Assembly: GCA_025617745.1 (NCBI GenBank)
Contig: CM046864.1
Coordinates: forward strand, 930,001 to 994,000
Reading direction: 5' to 3'
DNA length: 64,000 nt
Origin: Heliocidaris erythrogramma
Taxonomy: Eukaryota; Echinodermata; Echinoidea; Camarodonta; Echinometridae
Within the stretch, counting starts at the first letter, position 1. Each line of letters starts with the position of its first letter. Both the position numbers and the translations under genes were made by a program. The notes below the pieces were generated by a model. The model worked only from the letters and a program-made list of their open reading frames with translations, made no database searches and was not told the DNA's origin. Below are positions 1-14,651 of this stretch, piece by piece.

Positions 1-234
1 TATGAGAAGCATTAGATATTTCAAGTCCACTTCCCATCAATTTCTGAGATAGTCTTACTTTGAAAAGTGCCTATGAGAGGAACCATAATTGCATTGTTTC
101 TGATGCTACTTCATCTAGAGGTAGAATTAGAAAAATAAAAATCGAATGTGTAAGTTATAAAAATGACTTGTAGTTCATTAATCTAACTTTATGAATCTTT
201 TTTGTTGTTACCTACCTCGACCTCATGTTTTTAG

Positions 235-3200
235 ATATAGACGAATGTATGACTGGAGATGACGATTGTGACGCTAATGCTACATGTAGCAACAGCGATG
301 GGAGTTTTGCATGCGCCTGTAATCCTGGATACACTGGTAACGGGACCACTTGTACAGGTAAGCACGTCCTGGTTAATGCTGGTATACAAAGTTTGATTAT
401 CAATCATTAATATGAGAAGCATTAGATATTTCAAGCCCACTTCCCATCAATTTCTGAGATAGTCTTACCTTGAAAAGTAGCTATGCAGGAACCATAATTG
501 CAATGTTTCTAATTCGAAGTCATATAGCGTTCGAATTAGAAAAAACGAGTGTATAACTTATAAAAATGACTTGTAGTTTTCTTTATCCAATTTTATGAAT
601 CTTTTTTTGTTGTTACCTACCTCGACCTCATGTTTTTAGATATAGACGAATGTATGACTGGAGATGACGATTGTGACGCTAATGCTACATGTAGCAACAG
701 CGCTGGTAGTTTTGCATGCGCCTGTAATCCTGGATACACTGGTAACGGGACCACTTGTACAGGTAAGCACTTCCTGGTTAATGCTGGTATACAAAGTTTG
801 ATTATCAATCATTAATATGAGAAGCATTAGATATTTCAAGCCCACTTCCCATTAATTTCTGAGATAGTCTTAACTTGAAAAGTAGCTATGCAGGACCCAT
901 AATTGCATTGTATCTGATGCTACTTCATCCAGAGTTAGAATTAGAAAAATCGAGAGTAGAACTTATAGAATGACTTGTAGTTTTCTTTATCCAACTTTAT
1001 TATTTATTTTTTTTTTGTTGTTACCTACCTCTACCTCATGTTTGTAGATATAGACGAATGTATGACTGGAGATGACGATTGTGACGCTAATGCTACATGT
1101 AGCAACAGCGCTGGTAGTTTTGCATGCGCCTGTAATCCTGGATACACTGGTAACGGGACCACTTGTACAGGTAAGCACTTCCTGGTTAATGCTGGTATAC
1201 AAAGTTTGATTATCAATCATTAATATGTGAAGCATTAGATATTTCAATCCCACTTCCCATCAATTTCTGAGATAGTCTTACCTTGAAAAGTACCTATGAG
1301 AGGAACCATAATTGCATTGTTTCTGATGCTACTTCATCTAGAGGTAGAATTAGAAAAATAAAAATCGAATGTGTAAGTTATAAAAATGACCATTAGTTCA
1401 TTAATCTAACTTCATGAATCTTTTTTGTTGTTACCTACCTCTACCTCATGTTTTTAGATATAGACGAATGTATGACTGGAGATGACGATTGTGACGCTAA
1501 TGCTACATGTAGCAACAGCGATGGGAGTTTTGCATGCGCCTGTAATCCTGGATACACTGGTAACGGGACCACTTGTACAGGTAAGCACGTCCTGGTTAAT
1601 GCTGGTATACAAAGTTTGATTATCAATCATTAATATGTGAAGCATTAGATATTTCAATCCCACTTCCCATCAATTTCTGAGATAGTCTTACCTTGAAAAG
1701 TACCTATGAGAGGAACCATAATTGCATTGTTTCTGATGCTACTTCATCTAGAGGTAGAATTAGAAAAATAAAAATCGAATGTGTAAGTTATAAAAATGAC
1801 CATTAGTTCATTAATCTAACTTCATGAATCTTTTTTGTTGTTACCTACCTCTACCTCATGTTTTTAGATATAGACGAATGTATGACTGGAGATGACGATT
1901 GTGACGCTAATGCTACATGTAGCAACAGCGATGGGAGTTTTGCATGCGCCTGTAATCCTGGATACACTGGTAACGGGACCACTTGTACAGGTAAGCACGT
2001 CCTGGTTAATGCTGGTATACAAAGTTTGATTATCAATCATTAATATGAGAAGCATTAGATATTTCAAGCCCACTTCCCATCAATTTCTGAGATAGTCTTA
2101 CCTTGAAAAGTAGCTATGCAGGAACCATAATTGCAATGTTTCTAATTCGAAGTCATATAGCGTTCGAATTAGAAAAAAAACGAGTGTATAACTTATAAAA
2201 ATGACTTGTAGTTTTCTTTATCCAATTTTATGAATATTTTTTTGTTGTTACCTACCTCGACCTCATGTTTTTAGATATAGACGAATGTATGACTGGAGAT
2301 GACGATTGTGACGCTAATGCTACATGTAGCAACAGCGCTGGTAGTTTTGCATGCGCCTGTAATCCTGGATACACTGGTAACGGGACCACTTGTACAGGTA
2401 AGCACTTCCTGGTTAATGCTGGTATACAAAGTTTGATTATCAATCATTAATATGAGAAGCATTAGATATTTCAAGTCCACTTCCCATCAATTTCTGAGAT
2501 AGTCTTACTTTGAAAAGTGCCTATGAGAGGAACCATAATTGCATTGTTTCTGATGCTACTTCATCTAGAGGTAGAATTAGAAAAATAAAAATCGAATGTG
2601 TAAGTTATAAAAATGACTTGTAGTTCATTAATCTAACTTTATGAATCTTTTTTGGTTGTTACCTACCTCTACCTCATGTTTTTAGATATAGACGAATGTA
2701 TGACTGGAGATGACGATTGTGACGCTAATGCTACATGTAGCAACAGCGATGGGAGTTTTGCATGCGCCTGTAATCCTGGATACACTGGTAACGGGACCAC
2801 TTGTACAGGTAAGCACGTCCTGGTTAATGCTGGTATACAAAGTTTGATTATCAATCATTAATATGAGAAGCATTAGATATTTCAAGCCCACTTCCCATCA
2901 ATTTCTGAGATAGTCTTACCTTGAAAAGTAGCTATGCAGGAACCATAATTGCAATGTTTCTAATTCGAAGTCATATAGCGTTCGAATTAGAAAAAACGAG
3001 TGTATAACTTATAAAAATGACTTGTAGTTTTCTTTATCCAATTTTATGAATCTTTTTTTGTTGTTACCTACCTCGACCTCATGTTTTTAGATATAGACGA
3101 ATGTATGACTGGAGATGACGATTGTGACGCTAATGCTACATGTAGCAACAGCGCTGGTAGTTTTGCATGCGCCTGTAATCCTGGATACACTGGTAACGGG

Positions 3201-4849
3201 ACCACTTGTACAGGTAAGCACTTCCTGGTTAATGCTGGTATACAAAGTTTGATTATCAATCATTAATATGAGAAGCATTAGATATTTCAAGCCCACTTCC
3301 CATCAATTTCTGAGATAGTCTTAACTTGAAAAGTAGCTATGCAGGACCCATAATTGCATTGTATCTGATGCTACTTCATCCAGAGTTAGAATTAGAAAAA
3401 TCGAGAGTAGAACTTATAGAATGACTTGTAGTTTTCTTTATCCAACTTTATTATTTATTTTTTTTTTGGTTGTTACCTACCTCTACCTCATGTTTGTAGA
3501 TATAGACGAATGTATGACTGGAGATGACGATTGTGACGCTAATGCTACATGTAGCAACAGCGCTGGTAGTTTTGCATGCGCCTGTAATCCTGGATACACT
3601 GGTAACGGGACCACTTGTACAGGTAAGCACTTCCTGGTTAATGCTGGTATACAAAGTTTGATTATCAATCATTAATATGTGAAGCATTAGATATTTCAAT
3701 CCCACTTCCCATCAATTTCTGAGATAGTCTTACCTTGAAAAGTACCTATGAGAGGAACCATAATTGCATTGTTTCTGATGCTACTTCATCTAGAGGTAGA
3801 ATTAGAAAAATAAAAATCGAATGTGTAAGTTATAAAAATGACCATTAGTTCATTAATCTAATTTCATGAATCTTTTTTGTTGTTACCTACCTCTACCTCA
3901 TGTTTTTAGATATAGACGAATGTATGACTGGAGATGACGATTGTGACGCTAATGCTACATGTAGCAACAGCGATGGGAGTTTTGCATGCGCCTGTAATCC
4001 TGGATACACTGGTAACGGGACCACTTGTACAGGTAAGCACGTCCTGGTTAATGCTGGTATACAAAGTTTGATTATCAATCATTAATATGAGAAGCATTAG
4101 ATATTTCAATCCCACTTCCCATCAATTTCTGAGATAGTCTTACCTTGAAAAGTACCTATGAGAGGAACCATAATTGCATTGTTTCTGATGCTACTTCATC
4201 TAGAGGTAGAATTAGAAAAATAAAAATCGAATGTGTAAGTTATAAAAATGACCATTAGTTCATTAATCTAACTTCATGAATCTTTTTTGTTGTTACCTAC
4301 CTCTACCTCATGTTTTAGATATAGACGAATGTATGACTGGAGATGACGATTGTGACGCTAATGCTACATGTAGCAACAGCGATGGGAGTTTTGCATGCGC
4401 CTGTAATCCTGGATACACTGGTAACGGGACCACTTGTACAGGTAAGCACGTCCTGGTTAATGCTGGTATACAAAGTTTGATTATCAATCATTAATATGAG
4501 AAGCATTAGATATTTCAAGCCCACTTCCCATCAATTTCTGAGATAGTCTTACCTTGAAAAGTAGCTATGCAGGAACCATAATTGCAATGTTTCTAATTCG
4601 AAGTCATATAGCGTTCGAATTAGAAAAAAACGAGTGTATAACTTATAAAAATGACTTTTAGTTTTCTTTATCCAATTTTATGAATCTTTTTTTTTGTTGT
4701 TACCTACCTCGACCTCATGTTTTTAGATATAGACGAATGTATGACTGGAGATGACGATTGTGACGCTAATGCTACATGTAGCAACAGCGCTGGTAGTTTT
4801 GCATGCGCCTGTAATCCTGGATACACTGGTAACGGGACCACTTGTACAG
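235..4849 (+). CDS. cbEGF exons 1-12 (two copies of a six-exon block)
   Basis: Twelve 123-nt exons start at 235, 640, 1048, 1458, 1868, 2275, 2686, 3091, 3500, 3910, 4319 and 4727. Exons 1-6 and 7-12 correspond one to one at an offset of 2,451-2,452 bp, including Asp/Ala at position 22 and the intron subtype. Exons with Asp22 (1, 4, 5, 7, 10, 11) use GGG for Gly23 and are followed by gtaagcacgtcc. Exons with Ala22 (2, 3, 6, 8, 9, 12) use GGT and gtaagcacttcc. Exon 11 has one T fewer before its acceptor AG. Introns 1, 5, 7 and 11 lead into hairpin-type introns. The first codon and signal peptide lie outside the window. Confidence 0.9.
358..639 (+). other. Representative intron with splice signals
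   Basis: This 282-nt intron shows the usual unit layout. The donor reads CAG|GTAAGC. The 3' end is a T-run followed by TTGTTACCTACCTC and the acceptor TTTTTAG or TTTGTAG. Many sister introns carry TAATCTAAC about 50 nt upstream of the acceptor, a good branch-point candidate; others have TTATCCAAT there instead. The T-run before the acceptor varies from about 6 to more than 20 T between units. Donors differ at a few exons: GTAGGC after 27663, and GTAAAC after 30291, 33775 and 47533. Exons ending at 51081 and 53307 have CCG instead of CAG before the GT. Confidence 0.8.
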
Positions 4850-5137
4850 GTAAGCACTTCCTGGTTAATGCTGGTATACAAAGTTTGATTATCAATCATT
4901 AATATGAGAAGCATTAGATATTTCAAGCCCACTTCCCATTAATTTCTGAGATAGTCTTAACTTGAAAAGTAGCTATGCAGGACCCATAATTGCATTGTAT
5001 CTGATGCTACTTCATCCAGAGTTAGAATTAGAAAAATCGAGAGTAGAACTTATAGAATGACTTGTAGTTTTCTTTATCCAACTTTATTATTTTTTTTTTT
5101 TTTTTGGTTGTTACCTACCTCTACCTCATGTTTGTAG

Positions 5138-8100
5138 ATATAGACGAATGTATGACTGGAGATGACGATTGTGACGCTAATGCTACATGTAGCAACAGCG
5201 CTGGTAGTTTTGCATGCGCCTGTAATCCTGGATACACTGGTAACGGGACCACTTGTACAGGTAAGCACTTCCTGGTTAATGCTGGTATACAAAGTTTGAT
5301 TATCAATCATTTATATGAGAAGCATTAGATATTTCAAGTCCACTTCCCATCAATTTCTGAGATAGTCTTACTTTGAAAAGTGCCTATGACAGGAACCATA
5401 ATTGCATTGTATCTGATGCTACTTCATCCAGAGTTAGAATTAGAAAAATCGAGTGTAGAAGTTAAAAATGACTTGTAGTTTTCTTTATCCAATTTTATGA
5501 ATTTTTTTTTGTTGTTACCTACCTCTACCTCATGTTTGTAGATATAGACGAATGTATGACTGGAGATGACGATTGTGACGCTAATGCTACATGTAGCAAC
5601 AGCGCTGGTAGTTTTGCATGCGCCTGTAATCCTGGATACACTGGTAACGGGACCACTTGTACAGGTAAGCACTTCCTGGTTAATGCTGGTATACAAAGTT
5701 TGATTATCAATCATTAATATGTGAAGCATTAGATATTTCAATCCCACTTCCCATCAATTTCTGAGATAGTCTTACCTTGAAAAGTACCTATGAGAGGAAC
5801 CATAATTGCATTGTTTCTGATGCTACTTCATCTAGAGGTAGAATTAGAAAAATAAAAATCGAATGTGTAAGTTATAAAAATGACCATTAGTTCATTAATC
5901 TAACTTCATGAATCTTTTTTGTTGTTACCTACCTCTACCTCATGTTTTTAGATATAGACGAATGTATGACTGGAGATGACGATTGTGACGCTAATGCTAC
6001 ATGTAGCAACAGCGATGGGAGTTTTGCATGCGCCTGTAATCCTGGATACACTGGTAACGGGACCACTTGTACAGGTAAGCACGTCCTGGTTAATGCTGGT
6101 ATACAAAGTTTGATTATCAATCATTAATATGAGAAGCATTAGATATTTCAAGCCCACTTCCCATCAATTTCTGAGATAGTCTTACCTTGAAAAGTAGCTA
6201 TGCAGGAACCATAATTGCAATGTTTCTAATTCGAAGTCATATAGCGTTCGAATTAGAAAAAAACGGGTGTATAACTTATAAAAATGACTTGTAGTTTTCT
6301 TTATCCAATTTTATGAATCTTTTTTTTTGTTGTTACCTACCTCGACCTCATGTTTTTAGATATAGACGAATGTATGACTGGAGATGACGATTGTGACGCT
6401 AATGCTACATGTAGCAACAGCGCTGGTAGTTTTGCATGCGCCTGTAATCCTGGATACACTGGTAACGGGACCACTTGTACAGGTAAGCACTTCCTGGTTA
6501 ATGCTGGTATACAAAGTTTGATTATCAATCATTAATATGAGAAGCATTAGATATTTCAAGCCCACTTCCCATTAATTTCTGAGATAGTCTTAACTTGAAA
6601 AGTAGCTATGCAGGACCCATAATTGCATTGTATCTGATGCTACTTCATCCAGAGTTAGAATTAGAAAAATCGAGAGTAGAACTTATAGAATGACTTGTAG
6701 TTTTCTTTATCCAACTTTATTTATTTTTTTTTTTTTTGGTTGTTACCTACCTCTACCTCATGTTTGTAGATATAGACGAATGTATGACTGGAGATGACGA
6801 TTGTGACGCTAATGCTACATGTAGCAACAGCGCTGGTAGTTTTGCATGCGCCTGTAATCCTGGATACACTGGTAACGGGACCACTTGTACAGGTAAGCAC
6901 TTCCTGGTTAATGCTGGTATACAAAGTTTGATTATCAATCATTTATATGAGAAGCATTAGATATTTCAAGTCCACTTCCCATCAATTTCTGAGATAGTCT
7001 TACTTTGAAAAGTGCCTATGACAGGAACCATAATTGCATTGTATCTGATGCTACTTCATCCAGAGTTAGAATTAGAAAAATCGAGTGTAGAAGTTAAAGA
7101 ATGACTTGTAGTTTTCTTTATCCAATTTTATGAATTTTTTTTTGTTGTTACCTACCTCTACCTCATGTTTGTAGATATAGACGAATGTATGACTGGAGAT
7201 GACGATTGTGACGCTAATGCTACATGTAGCAACAGCGCTGGTAGTTTTGCATGCGCCTGTAATCCTGGATACACTGGTAACGGGACCACTTGTACAGGTA
7301 AGCACTTCCTGGTTAATGCTGGTATACAAAGTTTGATTATCAATCATTAATATGTGAAGCATTAGATATTTCAATCCCACTTCCCATCAATTTCTGAGAT
7401 AGTCTTACCTTGAAAAGTACCTATGAGAGGAACCATAATTGCATTGTTTCTGATGCTACTTCATCTAGAGGTAGAATTAGAAAAATAAAAATCGAATGTG
7501 TAAGTTATAAAAATGACCATTAGTTCATTAATCTAACTTCATGAATCTTTTTTGTTGTTACCTACCTCTACCTCATGTTTTTAGATATAGACGAATGTAT
7601 GACTGGAGATGACGATTGTGACGCTAATGCTACATGTAGCAACAGCGATGGGAGTTTTGCATGCGCCTGTAATCCTGGATACACTGGTAACGGGACCACT
7701 TGTACAGGTAAGCACGTCCTGGTTAATGCTGGTATACAAAGTTTGATTATCAATCATTAATATGAGAAGCATTAGATATTTCAAGCCCACTTCCCATCAA
7801 TTTCTGAGATAGTCTTAACTTGAAAAGTAGCTATGCAGGAACCATAATTGCATTGTTTCTGATGCTACTTCATCTAGAGGTAGAATTAGAAAAATAAAAA
7901 TCGAATGTGTAAGTTATAAAAATGACCATTAGTTCATTAATCTAACTTCATGAATATTTTTTTGTTGTTACCTACCTCGACCTCATGTTTGTAGATATAG
8001 ACGAATGTATGACTGGAGATGACGATTGTGACGCTAATGCTACATGTAGCAACAGCGCTGGTAGTTTTGCATGCGCCTGTAATCCTGGATACACTGGTAA

Positions 8101-8522
8101 CGGGACCACTTGTACAGGTAAGCACTTCCTGGTTAATGCTGGTATACAAAGTTTGATTATCAATCATTTATATGAGAAGCATTAGATATTTCAAGTCCAC
8201 TTCCCATCAATTTCTGAGATAGTCTTACTTTGAAAAGTGCCTATGACAGGAACCATAATTGCATTGTTTCTGATGCTACTTCATCCAGAGTTAGAATTAG
8301 AAAAATCGAGTGTAGAAGTTAAAGAATGACTTGTAGTTTTCTTTATCCAATTTTATGAATCTTTTTTGGTTGTTACCTACCTCGACCTCATGTTTTTAGA
8401 TATAGACGAATGTATGACTGGAGATGACGATTGTGACGCTAATGCTACATGTAGCAACAGCGATGGGAGTTTTGCATGCGCCTGTAATCCTGGATACACT
8501 GGTAACGGGACCACTTGTACAG
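5138..8522 (+). CDS. cbEGF exons 13-21
   Basis: Nine exons of 123 nt start at 5138, 5542, 5952, 6360, 6770, 7175, 7585, 7995 and 8400. Exons 12-15 and 16-19 form a four-exon block repeated at an offset of 1,632-1,633 bp, in the order Ala, Ala, Ala, Asp at position 22. Exons 13 and 17 are followed by an intron in which the usual TCATTAATATG reads TCATTTATATG. Exon 20 sits in a composite unit: an Ala22 exon preceded by intron sequence otherwise found before Asp22 exons, which suggests a crossover or conversion boundary between 7,800 and 7,995. Confidence 0.9.
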
Positions 8523-8804
8523 GTAAGCACGTCCTGGTTAATGCTGGTATACAAAGTTTGATTATCAATCATTAATATGAGAAGCATTAGATATTTCAAG
8601 CCCACTTCCCATCAATTTCTGAGATAGTCTTACCTTGAAAAGTAGCTATGCAGGAACCATAATTGCAATGTTTCTAATTCGAAGTCATATAGCGTTCGAA
8701 TTAGAAAAAACGAGTGTATAACTTATAAAAATGACTTGTAGTTTTCTTTATCCAATTTTATGAATCTTTTTTTGTTGTTACCTACCTCGACCTCATGTTT
8801 TTAG

Positions 8805-11800
8805 ATATAGACGAATGTATGACTGGAGATGACGATTGTGACGCTAATGCTACATGTAGCAACAGCGCTGGTAGTTTTGCATGCGCCTGTAATCCTGGAT
8901 ACACTGGTAACGGGACCACTTGTACAGGTAAGCACTTCCTGGTTAATGCTGGTATACAAAGTTTGATTATCAATCATTAATATGAGAAGCATTAGATATT
9001 TCAAGCCCACTTCCCATTAATTTCTGAGATAGTCTTAACTTGAAAAGTAGCTATGCAGGACCCATAATTGCATTGTATCTGATGCTACTTCATCCAGAGT
9101 TAGAATTAGAAAAATCGAGAGTAGAACTTATAGAATGACTTGTAGTTTTCTTTATCCAACTTTATTATTTATTTTTTTTTTGGTTGTTACCTACCTCTAC
9201 CTCATGTTTGTAGATATAGACGAATGTATGACTGGAGATGACGATTGTGACGCTAATGCTACATGTAGCAACAGCGCTGGTAGTTTTGCATGCGCCTGTA
9301 ATCCTGGATACACTGGTAACGGGACCACTTGTACAGGTAAGCACTTCCTGGTTAATGCTGGTATACAAAGTTTGATTATCAATCATTAATATGTGAAGCA
9401 TTAGATATTTCAATCCCACTTCCCATCAATTTCTGAGATAGTCTTACCTTGAAAAGTACCTATGAGAGGAACCATAATTGCATTGTTTCTGATGCTACTT
9501 CATCTAGAGGTAGAATTAGAAAAATAAAAATCGAATGTGTAAGTTATAAAAATGACCATTAGTTCATTAATCTAACTTCATGAATCTTTTTTGTTGTTAC
9601 CTACCTCTACCTCATGTTTTTAGATATAGACGAATGTATGACTGGAGATGACGATTGTGACGCTAATGCTACATGTAGCAACAGCGATGGGAGTTTTGCA
9701 TGCGCCTGTAATCCTGGATACACTGGTAACGGGACCACTTGTACAGGTAAGCACGTCCTGGTTAATGCTGGTATACAAAGTTTGATTATCAATCATTAAT
9801 ATGTGAAGCATTAGATATTTCAATCCCACTTCCCATCAATTTCTGAGATAGTCTTACCTTGAAAAGTACCTATGAGAGGAACCATAATTGCATTGTTTCT
9901 GATGCTACTTCATCTAGAGGTAGAATTAGAAAAATAAAAATCGAATGTGTAAGTTATAAAAATGACCATTAGTTCATTAATCTAACTTCATGAATCTTTT
10001 TTGTTGTTACCTACCTCTACCTCATGTTTTTAGATATAGACGAATGTATGACTGGAGATGACGATTGTGACGCTAATGCTACATGTAGCAACAGCGATGG
10101 GAGTTTTGCATGCGCCTGTAATCCTGGATACACTGGTAACGGGACCACTTGTACAGGTAAGCACGTCCTGGTTAATGCTGGTATACAAAGTTTGATTATC
10201 AATCATTAATATGAGAAGCATTAGATATTTCAAGCCCACTTCCCATCAATTTCTGAGATAGTCTTACCTTGAAAAGTAGCTATGCAGGAACCATAATTGC
10301 AATGTTTCTAATTCGAAGTCATATAGCGTTCGAATTAGAAAAAAACGGGTGTATAACTTATAAAAATGACTTTTAGTTTTCTTTATCCAATTTTATGAAT
10401 CTTTTTTTTTGTTGTTACCTACCTCGACCTCATGTTTTTAGATATAGACGAATGTATGACTGGAGATGACGATTGTGACGCTAATGCTACATGTAGCAAC
10501 AGCGCTGGTAGTTTTGCATGCGCCTGTAATCCTGGATACACTGGTAACGGGACCACTTGTACAGGTAAGCACTTCCTGGTTAATGCTGGTATACAAAGTT
10601 TGATTATCAATCATTAATATGAGAAGCATTAGATATTTCAAGCCCACTTCCCATTAATTTCTGAGATAGTCTTAACTTGAAAAGTAGCTATGCAGGACCC
10701 ATAATTGCATTGTATCTGATGCTACTTCATCCAGAGTTAGAATTAGAAAAATCGAGAGTAGAACTTATAGAATGACTTGTAGTTTTCTTTATCCAACTTT
10801 ATTATTATTTTTTTTTTTTTTGTTGTTACCTACCTCTACCTCATGTTTGTAGATATAGACGAATGTATGACTGGAGATGACGATTGTGACGCTAATGCTA
10901 CATGTAGCAACAGCGCTGGTAGTTTTGCATGCGCCTGTAATCCTGGATACACTGGTAACGGGACCACTTGTACAGGTAAGCACTTCCTGGTTAATGCTGG
11001 TATACAAAGTTTGATTATCAATCATTTATATGAGAAGCATTAGATATTTCAAGCCCACTTCCCATCAATTTCTGAGATAGTCTTAACTTGAAAAGTAGCT
11101 ATGCAGGAACCATAATTGCATTGTATCTGATGCTACTTCATCCAGAGTTAGAATTAGAAAAATCGAGAGTAGAACTTATAGAATGACTTGTAGTTTTCTT
11201 TATCCAACTTTATTATTTATTTTTTTTTGTTGTTACCTACCTCTACCTCATGTTTGTAGATATAGACGAATGTATGACTGGAGATGACGATTGTGACGCT
11301 AATGCTACATGTAGCAACAGCGCTGGTAGTTTTGCATGCGCCTGTAATCCTGGATACACTGGTAACGGGACCACTTGTACAGGTAAGCACTTCCTGGTTA
11401 ATGCTGGTATACAAAGTTTGATTATCAATCATTTATATGAGAAGCATTAGATATTTCAAGCCCACTTCCCATCAATTTCTGAGATAGTCTTACTTTGAAA
11501 AGTGCCTATGAGAGGAACCATAATTGCATTGTTTCTGATGCTACTTCATCTAGAGGTAGAATTAGAAAAATAAAAATCGAATGTGTAAGTTATAAAAATG
11601 ACTTGTAGTTCATTAATCTAACTTTATGAATCTTTTTTTGTTGTTACCTACCTCTACCTCATGTTTTTAGATATAGACGAATGTATGACTGGAGATGACG
11701 ATTGTGACGCTAATGCTACATGTAGCAACAGCGCTGGTAGTTTTGCATGCGCCTGTAATCCTGGATACACTGGTAACGGGACCACTTGTACAGGTAAGCA

Positions 11801-12204
11801 CTTCCTGGTTAATGCTGGTATACAAAGTTTGATTATCAATCATTTATATGAGAAGCATTAGATATTTCAAGCCCACTTCCCATCAATTTCTGAGATAGTC
11901 TTACTTTGAAAAGTGCCTATGAGAGGAACCATAATTGCATTGTTTCTGATGCTACTTCATCTAGAGGTAGAATTAGAAAAATAAAAATCGAATGTGTAAG
12001 TTATAAAAATGACTTGTAGTTCATTAATCTAACTTTATGAATCTTTTTTTGTTGTTACCTACCTCGACCTCATGTTTTTAGATATAGACGAATGTATGAC
12101 TGGAGATGACGATTGTGACGCTAATGCTACATGTAGCAACAGCGCTGGTAGTTTTGCATGCGCCTGTAATCCTGGATACACTGGTAACGGGACCACTTGT
12201 ACAG
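8805..12204 (+). CDS. cbEGF exons 22-30
   Basis: Nine exons start at 8805, 9214, 9624, 10034, 10442, 10853, 11260, 11671 and 12082. Exons 22-26 match exons 2-6 in order and type at an offset of 8,165-8,167 bp, so the first block of the window recurs here. Exons 26-30 form a run of five Ala22 exons, where earlier blocks alternate with Asp22. Exon 29 combines an Ala22 exon with the TAATCTAAC intron type normally paired with Asp22. This is another recombinant unit. Confidence 0.9.
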
Positions 12205-12492
12205 GTAAGCACTTCCTGGTTAATGCTGGTATACAAAGTTTGATTATCAATCATTAATATGAGAAGCATTAGATATTTCAAGTCCACTTCCCATCAATTT
12301 CTGAGATAGTCTTACTTTGAAAAGTGTCTATGAGAGGAACCATAATTGCATTGTTTCTGATGCTACTTCATCTAGAGGTAGAATTAGAAAAATAAAAATC
12401 GAATGTGTAAGTTATAAAAATGACTTGTAGTTCATTAATCTAACTTTATGAATCTTTTTTGGTTGTTACCTACCTCTACCTCATGTTTTTAG

Positions 12493-14651
12493 ATATAGAC
12501 GAATGTATGACTGGAGATGACGATTGTGACGCTAATGCTACATGTAGCAACAGCGATGGGAGTTTTGCATGCGCCTGTAATCCTGGATACACTGGTAACG
12601 GGACCACTTGTACAGGTAAGCACTTCCGGTTAATGCTGGTATACAAAGTTTGATTATCAATCATTTATATGAGAAGCATTAGATATTTCAAGCCCACTTC
12701 CCATCAATTTCTGAGATAGTCTTACTTTGAAAAGTGCTATGACAGGAACCATAATTGCAATGTTTCTGATGCTACTTCATCTAGAGGTAGAATTAGAAAA
12801 ATAAAAATCGAATGTGTAAGTTATAAAAATGACTTTAGTTCTTTATCCAACTTCATGAATATTTTTTTGTTGTTACCTACCTCGACCTCATGTTTGTAGA
12901 TATAGACGAATGTATGACTGGAGATGACGATTGTGACGCTAATGCTACATGTAGCAACAGCGATGGTAGTTTTGCATGCGCCTGTAATCCTGGATACACT
13001 GGTAACGGGACCACTTGTACAGGTAAGCACTTCCTGGTTAATGCTGGTATACAAAGTTTGATTATCAATCATTTATATGAGAAGCATTAGATATTTCAAG
13101 CCCACTTCCCATCAATTTCTGAGATAGTCTTACTTTGAAAAGTGCCTATGACAGGAACCATAATTGCATTGTTTCTGATGCTACTTCATCTAGAGGTAGA
13201 ATTAGAAAAATAAAAATCGAATGTGTAAGTTATAAAAATGACCATTAGTTCATTAATCTAACTTCATGAATATTTTTTTGTTGTTACCTACCTCTACCTC
13301 ATGTTTGTAGATATAGACGAATGTATGACTGGAGATGACGATTGTGACGCTAATGCTACATGTAGCAACAGCGATGGGAGTTTTGCATGCGCCTGTAATC
13401 CTGGATACACTGGTAACGGGACCACTTGTACAGGTAAGCACGTCCTGGTTAATGCTGGTATACAAAGTTTGATTATCAATCATTAATATGAGAAGCATTA
13501 GATATTTCAAGCCCACTTCCCATCAATTTCTGAGATAGTCTTACCTTGAAAAGTAGCTATGCAGGAACCATAATTGCATTGTTTCTGATGCTACTTCATA
13601 TAGAGTTAGAATTAGAAAAAACGAGTGTATAACTTATAAAAATGACTTGTAGTTTTCTTTATCCAATTTTATGAATCTTTTTTGTTGTTACCTACCTCTA
13701 CCTCATGTTTGTAGATATAGACGAATGTATGACTGGAGATGACGATTGTGACGCTAATGCTACATGTAGCAACAGCGCTGGTAGTTTTGCATGCGCCTGT
13801 AATCCTGGATACACTGGTAACGGGACCACTTGTACAGGTAAGCACTTCCTGGTTAATGCTGGTATACAAAGTTTGATTATCAATCATTAATATGTGAAGC
13901 ATTAGATATTTCAATCCCACTTCCCATCAATTTCTGAGATAGTCTTACCTTGAAAAGTACCTATGAGAGGAACCATAATTGCATTGTTTCTGATGCTACT
14001 TCATCTAGAGGTAGAATTAGAAAAATAAAAATCGAATGTGTAAGTTATAAAAATGACCATTAGTTCATTAATCTAACTTCATGAATCTTTTTTGTTGTTA
14101 CCTACCTCTACCTCATGTTTTTAGATATAGACGAATGTATGACTGGAGATGACGATTGTGACGCTAATGCTACATGTAGCAACAGCGATGGGAGTTTTGC
14201 ATGCGCCTGTAATCCTGGATACACTGGTAACGGGACCACTTGTACAGGTAAGCACTTCCTGGTTAATGCTGGTATACAAAGTTTGATTATCAATCATTAA
14301 TATGAGAAGCATTAGATATTTCAAGCCACTTCCCATCAATTTCTGAGATAGTCTTACCTTGAAAAGTAGCTATGCAGGAACCATAATTGCAATGTTTCTA
14401 ATTCGAAGTCATATAGCGTTCGAATTAGAAAAAACGAGTGTATAACTTATAAAAATGACTTGTAGTTTTCTTTATCCAATTTTATGAATCTTTTTTTGTT
14501 GTTACCTACCTCTACCTCATGTTTGTAGATATAGACGAATGTATGACTGGAGATGACGATTGTGACGCTAATGCTACATGTAGCAACAGCGCTGGTAGTT
14601 TTGCATGCGCCTGTAATCCTGGATACACTGGTAACGGGACCACTTGTACAG
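12493..14651 (+). CDS. cbEGF exons 31-36
   Basis: Six exons start at 12493, 12900, 13311, 13715, 14125 and 14529. Exons 31-33 and 35 carry Asp22, 34 and 36 carry Ala22. Exon 31 is an Asp22/GGG exon followed by gtaagcacttccgg with one base lost in the intron. Exon 32 is Asp22 with GGT, the combination that predominates later in the array, so this stretch looks like the transition between exon haplotypes. The intron before exon 34 (about 13,590-13,615) carries CTTCATATAGAGTTAG and lacks the hairpin; it looks like the ancestral form of the hairpin intron. Confidence 0.88.
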
